Under the pieces are notes generated by a model. That model was not told the DNA's origin. It saw only the letters and a program-made list of their open reading frames with translations, and searched no databases. Of a DNA stretch of 64,000 nt, positions 9,505-20,259 are shown piece after piece. A program made the position numbers and the translations under genes. Location of the stretch: NCBI RefSeq assembly GCF_000004195.4, contig NC_030678.2, positions 134,107,047 through 134,171,046 of the forward strand, written 5' to 3'. Within the stretch, counting starts at the first letter, position 1, and the number at the start of each line of letters is the position of its first letter. The DNA is from Xenopus tropicalis. Its lineage: Eukaryota > Chordata > Amphibia > Anura > Pipidae.

Positions 9505-11313
9505 TTCCTAGATCCAGTATGAATTTTGCAGCCAGTTGCTGTCACCCATTTTTTCCAGTAGACTGGGGAATTGGAATTTATAGAGCAGGAAAATAATTCA
9601 CAAACAATTTTGCAGCAAAGATAAACTTTATATAAGAGATGAAATAAGTAATAACTGTAAATGCAACAATATAAACCCTGCTTGGGAAACCTCCCAGCAC
9701 AGTCTCTTCCAGGACACAGTCCCACATTCCACTCCTGGTGGAAATACTCTTGCCCAGTTCAGTCTCTGGCAAAGTCCCTTCCCCAAGACCGCTTTTGTTT
9801 CCCTTGCACCATTCCTGCCCCAAAGTACCTTTCCCTTTGGATAGGCAATTGCTCCCACATTGAAGGCTCACGAGAAACACCTTACACAGAGAACACACTG
9901 GAGACTTACAAGTAGTTAAAGACATCCACCAGCAACTAAGCAGAATTATCTAATAGTATTGCTGGAGCTCAATGCTATTTCCCAAAGCAGAGCACACCAC
10001 AGCCCTTTGCAGTGTAACTCACAGTTGTGTCACTTGCTTCTGCTCCTCCAGGGGCCCCAGTACTGAGCAAGGAACGGGTCTGGCTTTCTCTGGCTGGCAC
10101 TGCAGCAGGGATCTAGGGGCATAGATGACCAATGTATACATCTGAACACTGTCATCAGTAAAACATTACATAGAAGTAATGTATTTAAACAAACAAAATC
10201 ATGTTGGTTTTGTACAAAAATCATTAACCTAAGCCCAATAAAGCATCCCATAAAGCTTCCTAGACTACTGAAATACCATTATATTAGTGAAAGTGAACTT
10301 CATAGTAATCCATGAAACCCAGGACATACTATTCTCATCTATTCCCTGTGTCCATTAAACCTGAGATCCAACAGCTTCCCATGCTGACAAATCAAAACCT
10401 TCAATAACCAGCCTTTCTACATTGGCTCTCATGAGAAAATAATCTCTATAAAAACATAACTGGACAAAGACACTCATCTTGTTATTGCTGTAAAATATCC
10501 TAGAAACCCTTTCCTGGCCAACCCGTCTTTTACTTTTTATCACAAAACAAAATGCATCCATCAAAGCAATATGCTTGAAAGGCAAGTTTACTGACCCAAG
10601 AAAGATCCCAATAATTCACAAAGCACTACATGAGGCTATAGAAATTGAAAGCGAAAATTTACAACACAGCACATCATTTCTTTTATAGAACAAAAAGACA
10701 CATGTCCATCAAATTCAATGCTTCTTTCAGAAAAGTGCTATGATATTGTATTGTTTATATTGTACAAATTAAAGAACTCATTTTCCTTTTTACTTTCCCC
10801 TGCAGATTGTATATTTAATGGTATGAGATGCTCAGCTCTATTCTGTTTACTTTTGAGGTATTTAGCAGTTTGGATATGTTTGAATATTATATACTGTTTT
10901 TTTCTTTTCATATTAAAAATGCAACAAAAGAAAGTTAAAAAAAAGAATGTTTAGGGTTACAAATTCAGTTTATCAGTTAGTTTCTCATTTGCTATTTTAG
11001 CTAACCTGATGCCACCTTAATGGCTTTTGCTACTTTGCAGTTTTTTGTTTTTTAATGCAAGTCTGCTCACCAATATCTGAATTTTTTTTTTATTACATAG
11101 TTAATATGTTCAAGTGTCTTTTGAATTTCCTCCTGAGTGATCCATGCATCACTTCATTAGCTGGCTCCTCAATTTTTTTCTGATTTGGCCACCCCATTAC
11201 ACCAGTCAATGTTTGGATAATTGAAGTCCCCCTTAGTTGTGAGGCCTCCTCCATTTGTAACGGTAGCTGGGCCTCATTCTCCTCACATATACAGGGTGGT
11301 TTATAGTATACAC
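9505..11313. other. Non-coding interval, no recognised element
   Basis: Several open frames of up to 115 codons occur, but none has a recognisable motif or splice context. Composition is ordinary and no terminal repeats were found. It may be unique intergenic or intronic DNA, or an old repeat not identifiable by eye. Confidence 0.45.
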
Positions 11314-11634
11314 CAGGGATCCTCAAAATACGACCCGCGGGCCGGATCCACCCCCCCAGGGTAATTTACTTGGCCCCCAGCTGTGTCCTCACCCCTGGCA
11401 GCGCAGAGAAAGGACTCAACAGGGAGCGGGACGGGAGTTCGGAGAGGGAGGACAGACCGTGCTGGCAGAGAGAAGACTCTGCGTTGAGTGGGAGGGGGGA
11501 GCTGGGAAGACGGACGGAGCAGGGGGAGCTGGAAGAGGTAGGACTCGGAGGGCAGAGGTAGAGTTGACAGACAGAGTGGAGGGGGCCCATAACAGTCTGA
11601 GGGGCCATAAACTGGCCCCTTAACAGGACCCCTG
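11314..11634. mobile_element. hAT-type non-autonomous element, GA-rich core
   Basis: Termini are cagggatcctcaaaa and ggacccctg. The flanking 8-mers gtatacac (11306-11313) and ttatacac (11635-11642) match at 7 of 8. The interior has gacccgcgggccggatcc near the left end and a purine-rich plus strand (gggag and gagag words). Open frames here are compositional and not genes. Confidence 0.75.
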
Positions 11635-11831
11635 TTATACACCAATGATAATTTTCTTTGTAACCTTTAGCCCTGCTGAAATCTCTACCCGAAGGTATTC
11701 CACACCCTCCCCGTTGCTTCCCCTCGTAACTTCTTTAGCACATGGCTAAATATTTTTTATATAAACTACAGAGTTCTTACTTTGCTATGCCTTTGCTTGT
11801 TTATAAGGGAAACATGCAGATGTTAAATGTG

Positions 11832-11900
11832 TTAAAGGGGACTCCGATTTTTAAACCAAAATTTGTAAAAGAGCCCAACACAAAATAGAAACCTCTAATA
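11832..11900 (+). mobile_element. T2-type MITE end fragment
   Basis: gttaaaggggactccgattt looks like one T2 (TTAAAGG) terminus, running directly into the Penelope-like unit. The other end is absent or overwritten. Confidence 0.35.
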
Positions 11901-11919
11901 TACCTAGCACCGAAACCTG

Positions 11920-12083
11920 TTCCTTCCTTTTTCAAGTTGAAAAAGGTCCCAAGATGTGACCGAAACGTTGATATTGCACATTAATTAATTTTTTGATTTT
12001 TTTCTACAAATCCTGTGAGTGCTGAGTCCTTTGTTTCTCTCTCTTTATATATATATATAATCCGAGAACACCGATGTTGTTCA
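11920..12083 (+). mobile_element. Penelope-like terminal unit with decayed ribozyme
   Basis: The order is: degenerate core ttgaaaaaggtccc...gaccgaaacgttgat (11936-11973), then an AT-rich tract, the word cctgtgagtgctg (12010-12022), then (ta)n at about 12046-12060. The same order occurs at 16175-16296 and 49700-49840, where the ribozyme core is better kept. It lies immediately upstream of a Penelope-like RT fragment. Confidence 0.55.
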
Positions 12084-12574
12084 CCAAAAGTGCACAAGGA
12101 TCCAGTTCGTTTGCCGGGACTCCCTATAGTATCAGGGGTGGATTCAGTGTTCTGCCCCTTAGCTATTATGTTGGACAAGGTATTGAGTCCTTTGATACAA
12201 ATGGTACCTTCATACATAAAGGATACTGAACATTTCTTACAACGCTTGTGTTCCTTTGATGGTGTGAGGGAGGGGAATGTGATTCTGGCGACACTAGATG
12301 TGGCCAGTCTTTACACCTCGATCCCGCACCAAGATGGAATCCAAGCATGTGAGTAGATACTTAGGAAACAGGCACATTATTCTGATGAGCAAATTTCCTT
12401 TTTTGTCCAAGTTTTGGAGATCATATTGAGATGTAACTATTTCATTTTTAAGGATCAGTTTTTCCTTCAGGTACGTGGAACCGCGATGGGATCTAACGTC
12501 GCTCCGTCATATGCCAATGCCTTCATGGCTAGGTTGGAAGATCAGTACATATATCATGATGTGGACTGCACTGA
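12084..12574 (+). pseudogene. Penelope-like element reverse transcriptase fragment
   Basis: Partial RT of the Penelope class. Visible motifs in one frame are PKVHKDP and LPGLPIVSG (finger region), LATLDVASLYTSIPH (motif A with its Asp), then GTAMGSNVAPSYANAFM (motif B). An in-frame stop interrupts after IQACE, at about 12354. The C-terminal YxDD region, thumb and GIY-YIG endonuclease are missing, because the match stops near 12574. It is therefore 5' and 3' truncated and inactive. The PKIHK-type and TSLYTxIPH signatures distinguish it from LINE and LTR RTs. Confidence 0.85.
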
Positions 12575-12576
12575 AC

Positions 12577-12729
12577 ATTGAAAAATACAACCAGAGGTAA
12601 ATAGATAGGACTGCCATACGGGGTTTACCTTGACGTGGTATGGTGGCTTACCAATCTTATGATCATAATTTTGTAACTAAAAACCCCTGTTTTTGTAAAC
12701 ACATGCACTAGCATAGACAATTTACTTAT
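12577..12729. repeat. Direct repeat copy 1 (about 155 bp)
   Basis: This is about 95 percent identical to 13168-13325 in the same orientation. It contains ccttgacgtggtatgg and ctaaaaacccctgtttttg. It begins at the 3' edge of the Penelope-like RT fragment. A related but diverged sequence with ccttggcgtggtgcgtcgg is at about 60438-60560. Confidence 0.8.
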
Positions 12730-13167
12730 GAAACAGGGGACCAGGGAATGTGCATTGATCAACCCCCTCTCTTTTTGTATGCTTGTAGTTCATTTGGCCA
12801 GATCAGTCGCACTTCCATTGTATTTGTATACTCTATTTAGCCTTGGAGTGCTCCCACAACCCCTTTCTGTGTATCTATGTATTTTAGCAGAGTTATTCTG
12901 CAGGAAGAATGGCCAAACGTCCATGTGGGTGCAGCACCCCCACACCTGTCTCTTTAATGGTGGTCTTATGCCTTTAATAAAATGGGTGTTGGTTAACGGG
13001 CAGTCTTATCCTTTACAAGCCGCAAGTGGGGGAGGATTAAGCCTGTAGAACCGAGCTGTGGTCCTGGCAATCTCTCTTTATAAAAGCTGAAGGCATGGGA
13101 GTGACCAAGCCCTCTGACTCAAACCAGCCCCCAGGTCAAGAATGGCAACAGTGCACAGAAGTGCCAG
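12730..13167. other. Spacer between the two direct repeats
   Basis: About 440 bp with no recognised gene. The repeats may represent a duplicated target, two copies of a dispersed repeat, or terminal repeats of a small element. I could not tell which. Confidence 0.5.
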
Positions 13168-13325
13168 CCTTTGAAAAATATGACCAGAGGTAAATAGATA
13201 GGACCGCCATACAGGGTTTACCTTGACGTGGTATGGAGGCTTACCAATCTTATGATCATAATTTTGTAACTAAAAACCCCTGTTTTTGTAAACACATGCA
13301 CTAGCATAGATAATTTATTTATGAT
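13168..13325. repeat. Direct repeat copy 2, ending at (TA)/(TG) tract
   Basis: Same orientation and length as 12577-12729 with scattered substitutions. It is followed at 13323-13378 by a compound (ta)n(tg)n(ta)n microsatellite. Confidence 0.8.
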
Positions 13326-13378
13326 ATATATATATGTGTGTGTGTGTGTAAATATAATATATATATATATATATATAA

Positions 13379-14769
13379 TGTATAGCCCAATTAATATCTC
13401 AGTTACTCCTTTACACAGCTGTTGTTGTGTGGCTGCTCCTACATTTAAGAAGCCATAGCCTTTTTTATAGTTGCACAGGCCACTTAGCAGTCTAAATATT
13501 GCTCATGTTACTGTGTTGTTTCATACTAGATAAAAATAATAAAGGTTTTATTTACAAGGCAATAATATACCGATTTTTATATTCTTTGTTTCAAAGGGAA
13601 CTAGTAATAATATCATTCATTTTTATGGTTTGTGTGAAAAACATTACAAAAAGAACTTTTTGTAATGTCAAATCAACATCTTGAATCAACATTAAAAAAA
13701 CATGTATTTTTGTTGCACATATAGCTTTTTAGCATATTGCATATTGCATTAAAATGTTTAAAGAGCCCATCTTTTTTGTTTCTACTTTCTATGCTGTTTG
13801 ACATATTTCACCATAAATTGGAGGCCTAAAGGACAGTTGTATATGATCGTATAGATTCACCCAACGCTGGCTACAGTGACTTATGTTTGTTTGAAGTGAT
13901 TGGACTTGACAAGCAATTTCAACCTAATGTTCACAGCTATCCTTCTGATAATTTGCCATATGTAGGTGAGAAATCCTATTTTCTTGTGATGATAAAATAA
14001 CGTGTAAAACTGAAGAAATCTGAAAAGTGTCTTTCTTGCTACTCTGGAGCTTGACCCAGACTGTTGGATATGATTACCCTCTTATTTAGAAGCAAGGTTA
14101 TCTCAGTACATGGTTACACAGTGTTTAGGTCAGAGTAGAGCAAAAATGAAAGATGCTTTTTTCTGAATAATCAGTTTCTGGTATTCATAGGTACATGGAG
14201 ATGGAGCAAGGGTAATTCCAGGTTGCCATCTTATGCATATCGGCTGAACTATTTGCTTAGCTTCATTCCAGTGTTAAATGGATTAAAATGGCTGAATATA
14301 ACTGGAATTCTTCTGCGACAAAGGATACTTTGACTGAATGTACAGGTTTCCATCACTGGTTTACACTGGAATGATCTTCAGTCTAAAATACATTGTACCC
14401 CACATATCACAAAAGGCACAATAGTGTGTTGACCTATAGCAACCAATCATATGTATGCTTTTATTAGACTCATTTGCAGGATAGATGCCAAAACTGAATG
14501 TTGATTTAGAAAATACTTCCTAGGGCTAGAGGAGGTACTGGTGAGGATTTATTTCTCAACTTATATTCTATATGCACTCACCAGCTGATGCTTCCAGAAG
14601 GCAAGGATATGAGAAGCTTATTTTGTTAATCAACACAATTCAAAACTGGCTACATTATTACCTCATATTTATTATTTTGTTTGTAAAATGCAAATCTTGA
14701 CTGCAAAAAAACTGGTGAAAACATTGCAAACAAAAAGAATAGACTTGCCTAATAAACGGGTTGTTTACC
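13379..14769. other. Non-coding interval
   Basis: No protein motif, RNA gene or paired terminal repeat was found. Around 14420-14470 the words cctatagcaaccaatca match the foldback family at 58563-58740, so a fragment of that repeat may be present. Confidence 0.45.
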
Positions 14770-15389
14770 TTTAAATTAACCTAAAGTGTAACGTAGATAG
14801 TAATATTCTAAGAAAATTTACAACTGGTCTTTATTTTTGTAGCTTTTTTGTGGTTTTTCAGTTATTTTGCTTTTTGGGTCTTGAGTTTGGAATTTGGTTG
14901 CTACAGTCTTGTTTACCTAAGACACCAGGCAGAGGCAGTAAAGAGTTAATCCCAAGCTCAAGGCATACCTTCAGTTGTCTCAATAGTGCTCTTAAGTCTC
15001 CCCATATTTCACCTGTTCAGAAGATCTGAAGCCAAACAGGAAGAAAAAACACTGAGCTGTGTAAAGAAAGTTCCCATAATGCCTCACTCCTGTACAGATA
15101 TGCAGACCAGTGTACATGCTCAGTTAGTTAGACTATGAGTCAGCTTCCTGCTGATTGGCTCAGATCCACATTCCTAAGGAAAGGGAGTGAGTTAATAGCA
15201 TTCTTGAGGGAGGGGGGAGCAGGAGAGAGCAGGAAGCTGAAAGCTGTGTGTCTCTGGCACAGGAATTACAGACACAACTTATCTTTTTTCAGAGAAGTCA
15301 GTGCAGCATTTCTGAGAGTGCTTATGGCTGTATTTACATAGACCTTTCTGATAAAGCTTACTTAGTTTTTACCTTTCTTTCTCCTTTAA
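14770..15389. mobile_element. T2-type (Kolobok) MITE
   Basis: The right end, ctttctcctttaa, carries the TTAAAGG terminus (TTAA at 15386-15389). In reverse complement the element begins ttaaaggagaaagaaagg and continues with sequence typical of an abundant Xenopus MITE. The left edge is uncertain, perhaps near ttaacctaaagtg at 14774. Small open frames inside have no known motif. Confidence 0.6.
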
Positions 15390-15953
15390 ACCCTGCTTGC
15401 ATGCTGCCCACCCTGACCTATTGCCTGGACTTGGTTGGTTAACCCTTGTGTGCCTTGCTGTGGACCTACCATTGCCTGCCTGTTTACCCTTCCTGTGCCA
15501 GTAGCTACCTTCCTGCCTTCTTTTTGCCTTGTTTAAATTGCCAGCACCTATAATAAAGTGTGAATATTATTTGCAACTACCTGTCCTTTATAGTTCCTGC
15601 TTTCTCATTGGTCTGCAGCTGTCTATAAAATAATGACATCATTATATTAGTGTTAAATAAATAATCAGGATTAAAAATAAGCAGGAGTTTGATTCCTGTT
15701 GCTGTTTTGTTAAACTCAAAAGTCATGTTGTCAATGTTTTTTTTAATAAACCAACTTTCTAGTGTTTATCTATAGCATCTATAGCATTTATACAGTTAGG
15801 TTGCTGCCTAATGACTTTCTGGTATGCTTTCTATCAACACGGGTCCAGATCTTCCTGATGGGTTCAGAAAAGTTTAATGATGGCTTACTGTCAAATATTG
15901 TAGGTGAAATCTGCAGGAATGTGTCTTGTACACTAGGTTGTATATATATATAT
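15390..15953. other. Non-coding, possible LTR or 3'-end remnant
   Basis: Pyrimidine-rich tgcctgcctg-type text leads to cctataataaagtgtg (about 15548), a plausible polyadenylation context. This could be part of an LTR or the tail of a dispersed repeat. No paired copy is present. Confidence 0.3.
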
Positions 15954-16107
15954 ATAGAAAATAATCATCTGTGGCCAGCACACCCTTCAATGTTTCATCA
16001 AAAAATGTTTATTGTAGGTATATTGTTAGGTTTTAACAATATATCTACAATAAAAAATTTTGATGAAACATTGAAGGGTGTGCTGGCCACAGATAATTAT
16101 TTTCTAT
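15954..16107. repeat. Large near-perfect hairpin (about 74-bp arms)
   Basis: The left arm 15954-16027 and right arm 16034-16107 are inverse complements with about four mismatches, around a loop of about 6 bp. Both arms contain tgtggccagcacacccttca. A (ta)n tract abuts the left side, and a hammerhead-like unit follows on the right after another (ta)n at 16175-16190. Proximity suggests it belongs to the same Penelope-related insertion. Confidence 0.85.
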
Positions 16108-16190
16108 ACAGACATAATTTTGGCTAGCACCCCGCAGAATATTGAGCCTTGGAGTGCGGACGCCATTTGGATTGATATATATATATATAC

Positions 16191-16255
16191 AGCACTCACA
16201 GGTTTTTCATGAAGAAGTCACATAGTTTCATTAAATAAATGTGAAACTTTATTCA
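16191..16255 (-). mobile_element. Downstream part of hammerhead-bearing terminal unit
   Basis: Read on the minus strand, this follows the ribozyme core with ctgaataaagtttcac (AATAAA signal), an AT-rich spacer and cctgtgagtgctg, ending at (ta)n. The arrangement matches 11920-12060 and 49700-49800. Confidence 0.55.
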
Positions 16256-16296
16256 GTCCGACGTTTCAGCTTCTAACTGGAGCTTTCATCAGGGAC
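16256..16296 (-). ncRNA. Hammerhead-ribozyme-like motif, best preserved
   Basis: On the minus strand: stem I strand gtcc, core CTGATGA (plus 16286-16292), stem II agct...agct, GAA (plus 16265-16267), palindromic ACGT serving as minimal stem III, cleavage base C (plus 16260), then stem I partner ggac. All conserved hammerhead core positions I can check are present, with a GUC cleavage triplet. A 2-bp self-complementary stem III cannot fold stably alone, so activity would need dimers. That is the known property of ribozymes in Penelope-like retroelements. No activity is claimed. Confidence 0.65.
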
Positions 16297-16499
16297 AGTA
16301 CCACCACAGTGCAGAGTACACGTTTAAAACCCAAAAAGGCGCCAATGTTGTTGCTAGGCAACCCCAAATAAACATACAAAGTGACAAAACAACATAAATC
16401 AATAAAAAAAATCACCATAAGTGCATAAAAGGGGTATAGAACAAGGACATAGGCTGATTTGGCCAATATGGTCAGTATTAATGGGTAAGCGTTCACACA

Positions 16500-16740
16500 A
16501 ATCCAGGTGACCTGCTGTAATCGCAAAATCTCAACAAAGGTGCAAAAATGCGAAAGCCCCATATTTCAGCGTATCCCCCAGCGCTGGAAGGAAGTTGCGT
16601 GTCTATATGTCGCCCCAGAACCACGTGTTAGTGAGCACAGTGGTTTGACAGGTCACCAAACTGTGAAAAATTCACAAAATACATTGAAGTCAATGAGCTT
16701 TTTGTCTCTGCAAATTTTTTGATGTAGCAGATTTTTGATG
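16500..16740. mobile_element. Possible hAT-type repeat fragment
   Basis: Words such as cgcaaaatc, gcaaaaatgcg and acattgaagtcaatg resemble the interiors of the frog TAGTGATGAG-type MITEs. No clear termini or target duplication is seen. Confidence 0.3.
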
Positions 16741-17738
16741 TAGTTTTATTATATATTTATGTTTATAACATTCCTTGTTATCACATTAAGGCCAGCATGA
16801 ACATTTATCTGTATGTTCTCAGAATCCATAGAAATGAGTCTTTGAATCTTTCTTGTGACTGACAGCTTATTTCTGAAATTTTATACCTGACTGTGCACAT
16901 CCAGAAACTAATTATATTCTATGTATTTTGCTAGGGGAAAAGCTGTGACAGAAATGGACACAAGAACATAATGAACCGTTTAAGTGGCTCCAACCTCTCT
17001 GAGCATTAGCAAGAAGTTGTGCTGAGCAGTTTTATTTACAAGTTGCAAGAGCAGCAGTTCTTAAATCATTACATTTCTCAGGCCATTTTGACCATTTGAC
17101 GAAATAAGTGTAAATCTAATGTGAACGGTAAAAGTTAAGTCGTTTAGTTCATTCCAACATTCCCTGCATAAAATGCACCCAGTTGCTGATGCATGTTCCG
17201 ATTTAAAGACCATTTTCATCTTTTAACTCTTTGAGGCATTTGTATCAAAAACTGCAGAGACATGGTAAAAAAATCACAACTGGGAAATTTAGAACACATT
17301 AAGGTGCGGACAAAAAAATGTGCACAAAACTATGCTTTCCATGAACAGCTCATACACAGCCTAGGGTGAGTTTCATAAGGATCCAATTTACCTGATAATA
17401 GTATGCTATTAGAAACCAGGAAGAAACTATATTACACGTATTGTTGCATTAATCTGTATTACTGGGTTCCTGTAAAACATAACTATTAAAAAAAAGGTCT
17501 TTTGTGTTCTTTCCTTCTTCCTGAATTCAGTGTTGACTGATTTTTTTTTTATTTCAGCTTTTTCACCTTAATGCATTAGTTGCAATTTACTCTCTTCGCC
17601 CATAAAAAGGTCTTTTTTCCTTTCATCATTTTTATTCTTTTAAAGGTCATTTTTTAGCCCTTGCAAGACTTGCCAGACCTGCCACAACTGACTAACTTAA
17701 AGGTGAACTGAACTATCATTGATATAAGCACACACGTA
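16741..17738. other. Non-coding interval with lone T2 end
   Basis: No gene is recognised. At 17697 cttaaaggtgaactgaac resembles a single T2-type MITE terminus without its partner. Confidence 0.4.
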
Positions 17739-18372
17739 GGGGCCCATTCACTTGTACGATTTTTTTGGGCTTAAAATCACGATATGGATTTCTGATTTAC
17801 ATATCCTTTTTTTTCACTGGTTTCCTTTTTTATTGTATATCTGTTACTGATGACAAATGTATGAACAACAATATAAAATGCCTCAATATGCCATGTTAAC
17901 TTTGTAAGTGGAACAAAAAAATAAAAATTGAAAGGTACAAAAAAAAAAATCACGATATGGAAAAAATTCGGAGTAACCACGATAATTTGTAATGTTCTAA
18001 AATGTCATGAAAATATCGTAATTGCCTTCCAAAAGTCACGAAATCTTCAGATCTGAATGTTCATAAACGGCACAAAAGCCTTTCTGGCTTTGAAACCTTC
18101 AATATATGGTTTTGGAAGCCTTCCATAGGACTCAATGGCACTAAACAGATCCAACCTGGCTAATAGATAGTCACGATAACAAAGCTTGAAAAAATTCCGA
18201 AATGTTCGTAGTCTTTGCAAAAACTATGACTTTTTCGTGGAACTTAACGAAAACCACGAAAAAGTAGTGTAATTTTAATGAAATGATCGCGAACATTCCG
18301 AAATGTTCAATAAGTTAGAAAAATACGATTTTATCTCATAAATACTTAATCAAGGTTTTGTAAATGGGCCCC
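17739..18372. mobile_element. Harbinger-like MITE carrying a LINE insertion
   Basis: Termini are ggggcccattcacttg and ttttgtaaatgggcccc. The interior shares cacgataat, aaagtcacgaaat and ccataggactcaatggcac with the elements at 1336 and 31693. That last word is a single copy of what became a tandem array at 31917. No matching flanking trinucleotide remains (gta versus ttt). Confidence 0.7.
17788..17945 (+). mobile_element. Short poly(A) LINE 3' end with target duplication
   Basis: An AT-rich insert ends in attgaaaggtac plus a run of A. It is bracketed by a perfect 15-bp direct repeat, aaaatcacgatatgg (17773-17787 and 17946-17960). The second copy restores the interrupted MITE sequence. This is the signature of target-primed reverse transcription by an L1-like LINE that was severely 5' truncated. 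Confidence 0.8.
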
Positions 18373-18375
18373 TTT

Positions 18376-18594
18376 GGGGCAGATTTAGCAAAATGTGATA
18401 TTAGAGCTAACCACAGAAAAATTCACCCACTTGATATTCACTCCTATGGAATTTTTAGAAGTGTATATATCAAATGATGAATTCTAACTTTCACTTATTG
18501 ATACATCTGCTTCTAAAAATCCCAAAGGAATGAATAGAAAGTGGATGAATTTTTCTGTGGTGAGCTCTAATTTCACATTTTGATAAATCTTCCT
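18376..18594. mobile_element. Foldback MITE with about 105-bp arms
   Basis: Left arm: ggggcagatttagcaaaatg. Right arm: cattttgataaatcttcc. Inverse complementarity runs almost to the centre, with both arms containing accacagaaaaattca. Another copy, partly preserved, is at 55292-55410. No coding capacity. Confidence 0.75.
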
Positions 18595-18608
18595 CTTATA
18601 CTTTAGTG

Positions 18609-18856
18609 CAGTGATCCCCAACCAGTTGCTCGGGGGCAACACGTTGCTCCCAACCCCATTGGATGTTGCTCTCAGTGCCCCCAAACCAGGTAGTTATTTT
18701 TGAATTCCTGAATTGGTGGCAAATTTTGGTTGAATAAACACAAGATTTGCTACCAAATAAAGCCTCATTAATAAAAAGTAATCTGATAGTGTGCATAGAG
18801 GCTGCCTAATAGCCAATCTTAGCCCTTATTTGGCTCCTCCAGGCTGGGGACCCCCC
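18609..18856. mobile_element. hAT-type non-autonomous element (CAGTGATCCCCAACC family)
   Basis: Starts cagtgatccccaaccag and ends ggctggggacccccc. Flanking 8-mers ctttagtg (18601-18608) and atttagtg (18857-18864) match at 7 of 8. A second copy is at 57094-57408. Confidence 0.8.
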
Positions 18857-18864
18857 ATTTAGTG

Positions 18865-19547
18865 GATATTTAGTTTTTGACAAATAGATTTTATTATTTC
18901 TTTCATACAGTTTTGGGGATATAAATGTATTTATTTGTTTTTGTGCTTACTCAATGTAACATTTTTTCCAACCACAAATAATTCAGCCATGTTGTTTGTC
19001 AGTATTGAATTGTAAATAGCTGGCTCAGGCTAAAATAAGCTAATTAGTGTAAGTTCTTTGCAAAAGGAAAAAAATTTGGGTTGAGGACCAACACATTTTC
19101 AAATATATAAACAACGATTAAGAAAATAATATGAAATAAACTCTCTGCAAGATAGATTTAATGTTTAAATGCTGGCACGTGTTATTGTGCTTCAGGACTG
19201 CACAGTAGGAGGGCAATCTTTTAAAAGTTATAAATACACAAACTGTTTAATGAATATATATAGATAAATAGATCGATATTTCTATTCTATATTGTATGTT
19301 GAGTTTAATATTTTATTCCCATGTGAATGGAGATAAGCTACATTACATTTGCACATTACTTGACATATGATTTAAAACTCTCATATACTGTATATATTTA
19401 AAGGTTTAAAAAAAGGATTATGATTTATAGTGAAACCTTACAGTTATTAGATTTTCACACACCATTTTTTCTGGTCCTGTGAAAAATGTAAAATGGGGGG
19501 TTCTACTGTTTTTGTGATTTTTACTTTTAAGGGTCTACAACTATATA
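18865..19547. other. AT-rich non-coding interval
   Basis: No gene or repeat boundary was recognised. Several TA-rich short tracts occur, for example 19253-19275. Confidence 0.45.
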
Positions 19548-19874
19548 CAAGTATGGGCATGTTATACAAATTGCTTGGGACCTGGGGTTTTCCGGATAAG
19601 GGATCTTTCCTAATTTGGATCTCCATAACTTAAGTCTGCTAAAAATCATTTAAATATTGAATTTATTACACCCAATAGGTTTGTATTCCCTCCAATAAGT
19701 ATTAATTATATCTTAGTTGGGAACAAGTACAAGGTACTGTTTTATTGTTAGAAGGAAAAAGGAAATCATTTTTAAAAATTAGACTTGTTTGCTTATAATG
19801 GAGTCTATGGGAGACAGCCTTTCTGTAATTAGGAAGTTTCTGGATAACTTTCTGGATAAGGGATCCCATACCTG
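19548..19874. mobile_element. Mariner-like MITE (CAGGTATGGGATCC family)
   Basis: Ends caagtatggg and ggatcccatacctg lie inside TA dinucleotides, the Tc1/mariner target duplication. The interior contains acaaggtactgttttatt and gagtctatgggagac, shared with copies at 34474, 40663 and 60995. Confidence 0.75.
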
Positions 19875-20259
19875 TACTATAAATTGAAGTTTTAAGAACA
19901 GCTATATGGTATTTATCCATATATATATATATATTATGTATTTGTATTGGTGAAGTTAGTCTTGTGAACTGGCCCTCTGAGAATAATGGTACAGCTTGTT
20001 TTAATCTCTGGGTGGGGTTGATTTGGATTGATCACGAGTCTATGGAAATTGTTCAGTACTGGTATGATAAAGGGAGTGGAAACTCTGAACTTTGTCACGC
20101 TGCAATAAAGAGACTGCTGCTTTTTTTTGTAAGTTTTGCGAATCAGATTGCCCTTTAAGCAAATACCTTATTCATTTTTTAAAAACAGTGGTGCTGCCCT
20201 TTGTTAACGATATATGTTGAAGCATGACTATGTATTTTTAGATACATGTATATGTATAA

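Noticed and set aside
11301..11645. 114-codon Pro/Ser/Leu-rich frame
   Set aside because: It spans the whole hAT-type element and both target copies, reflecting purine bias of the opposite strand.
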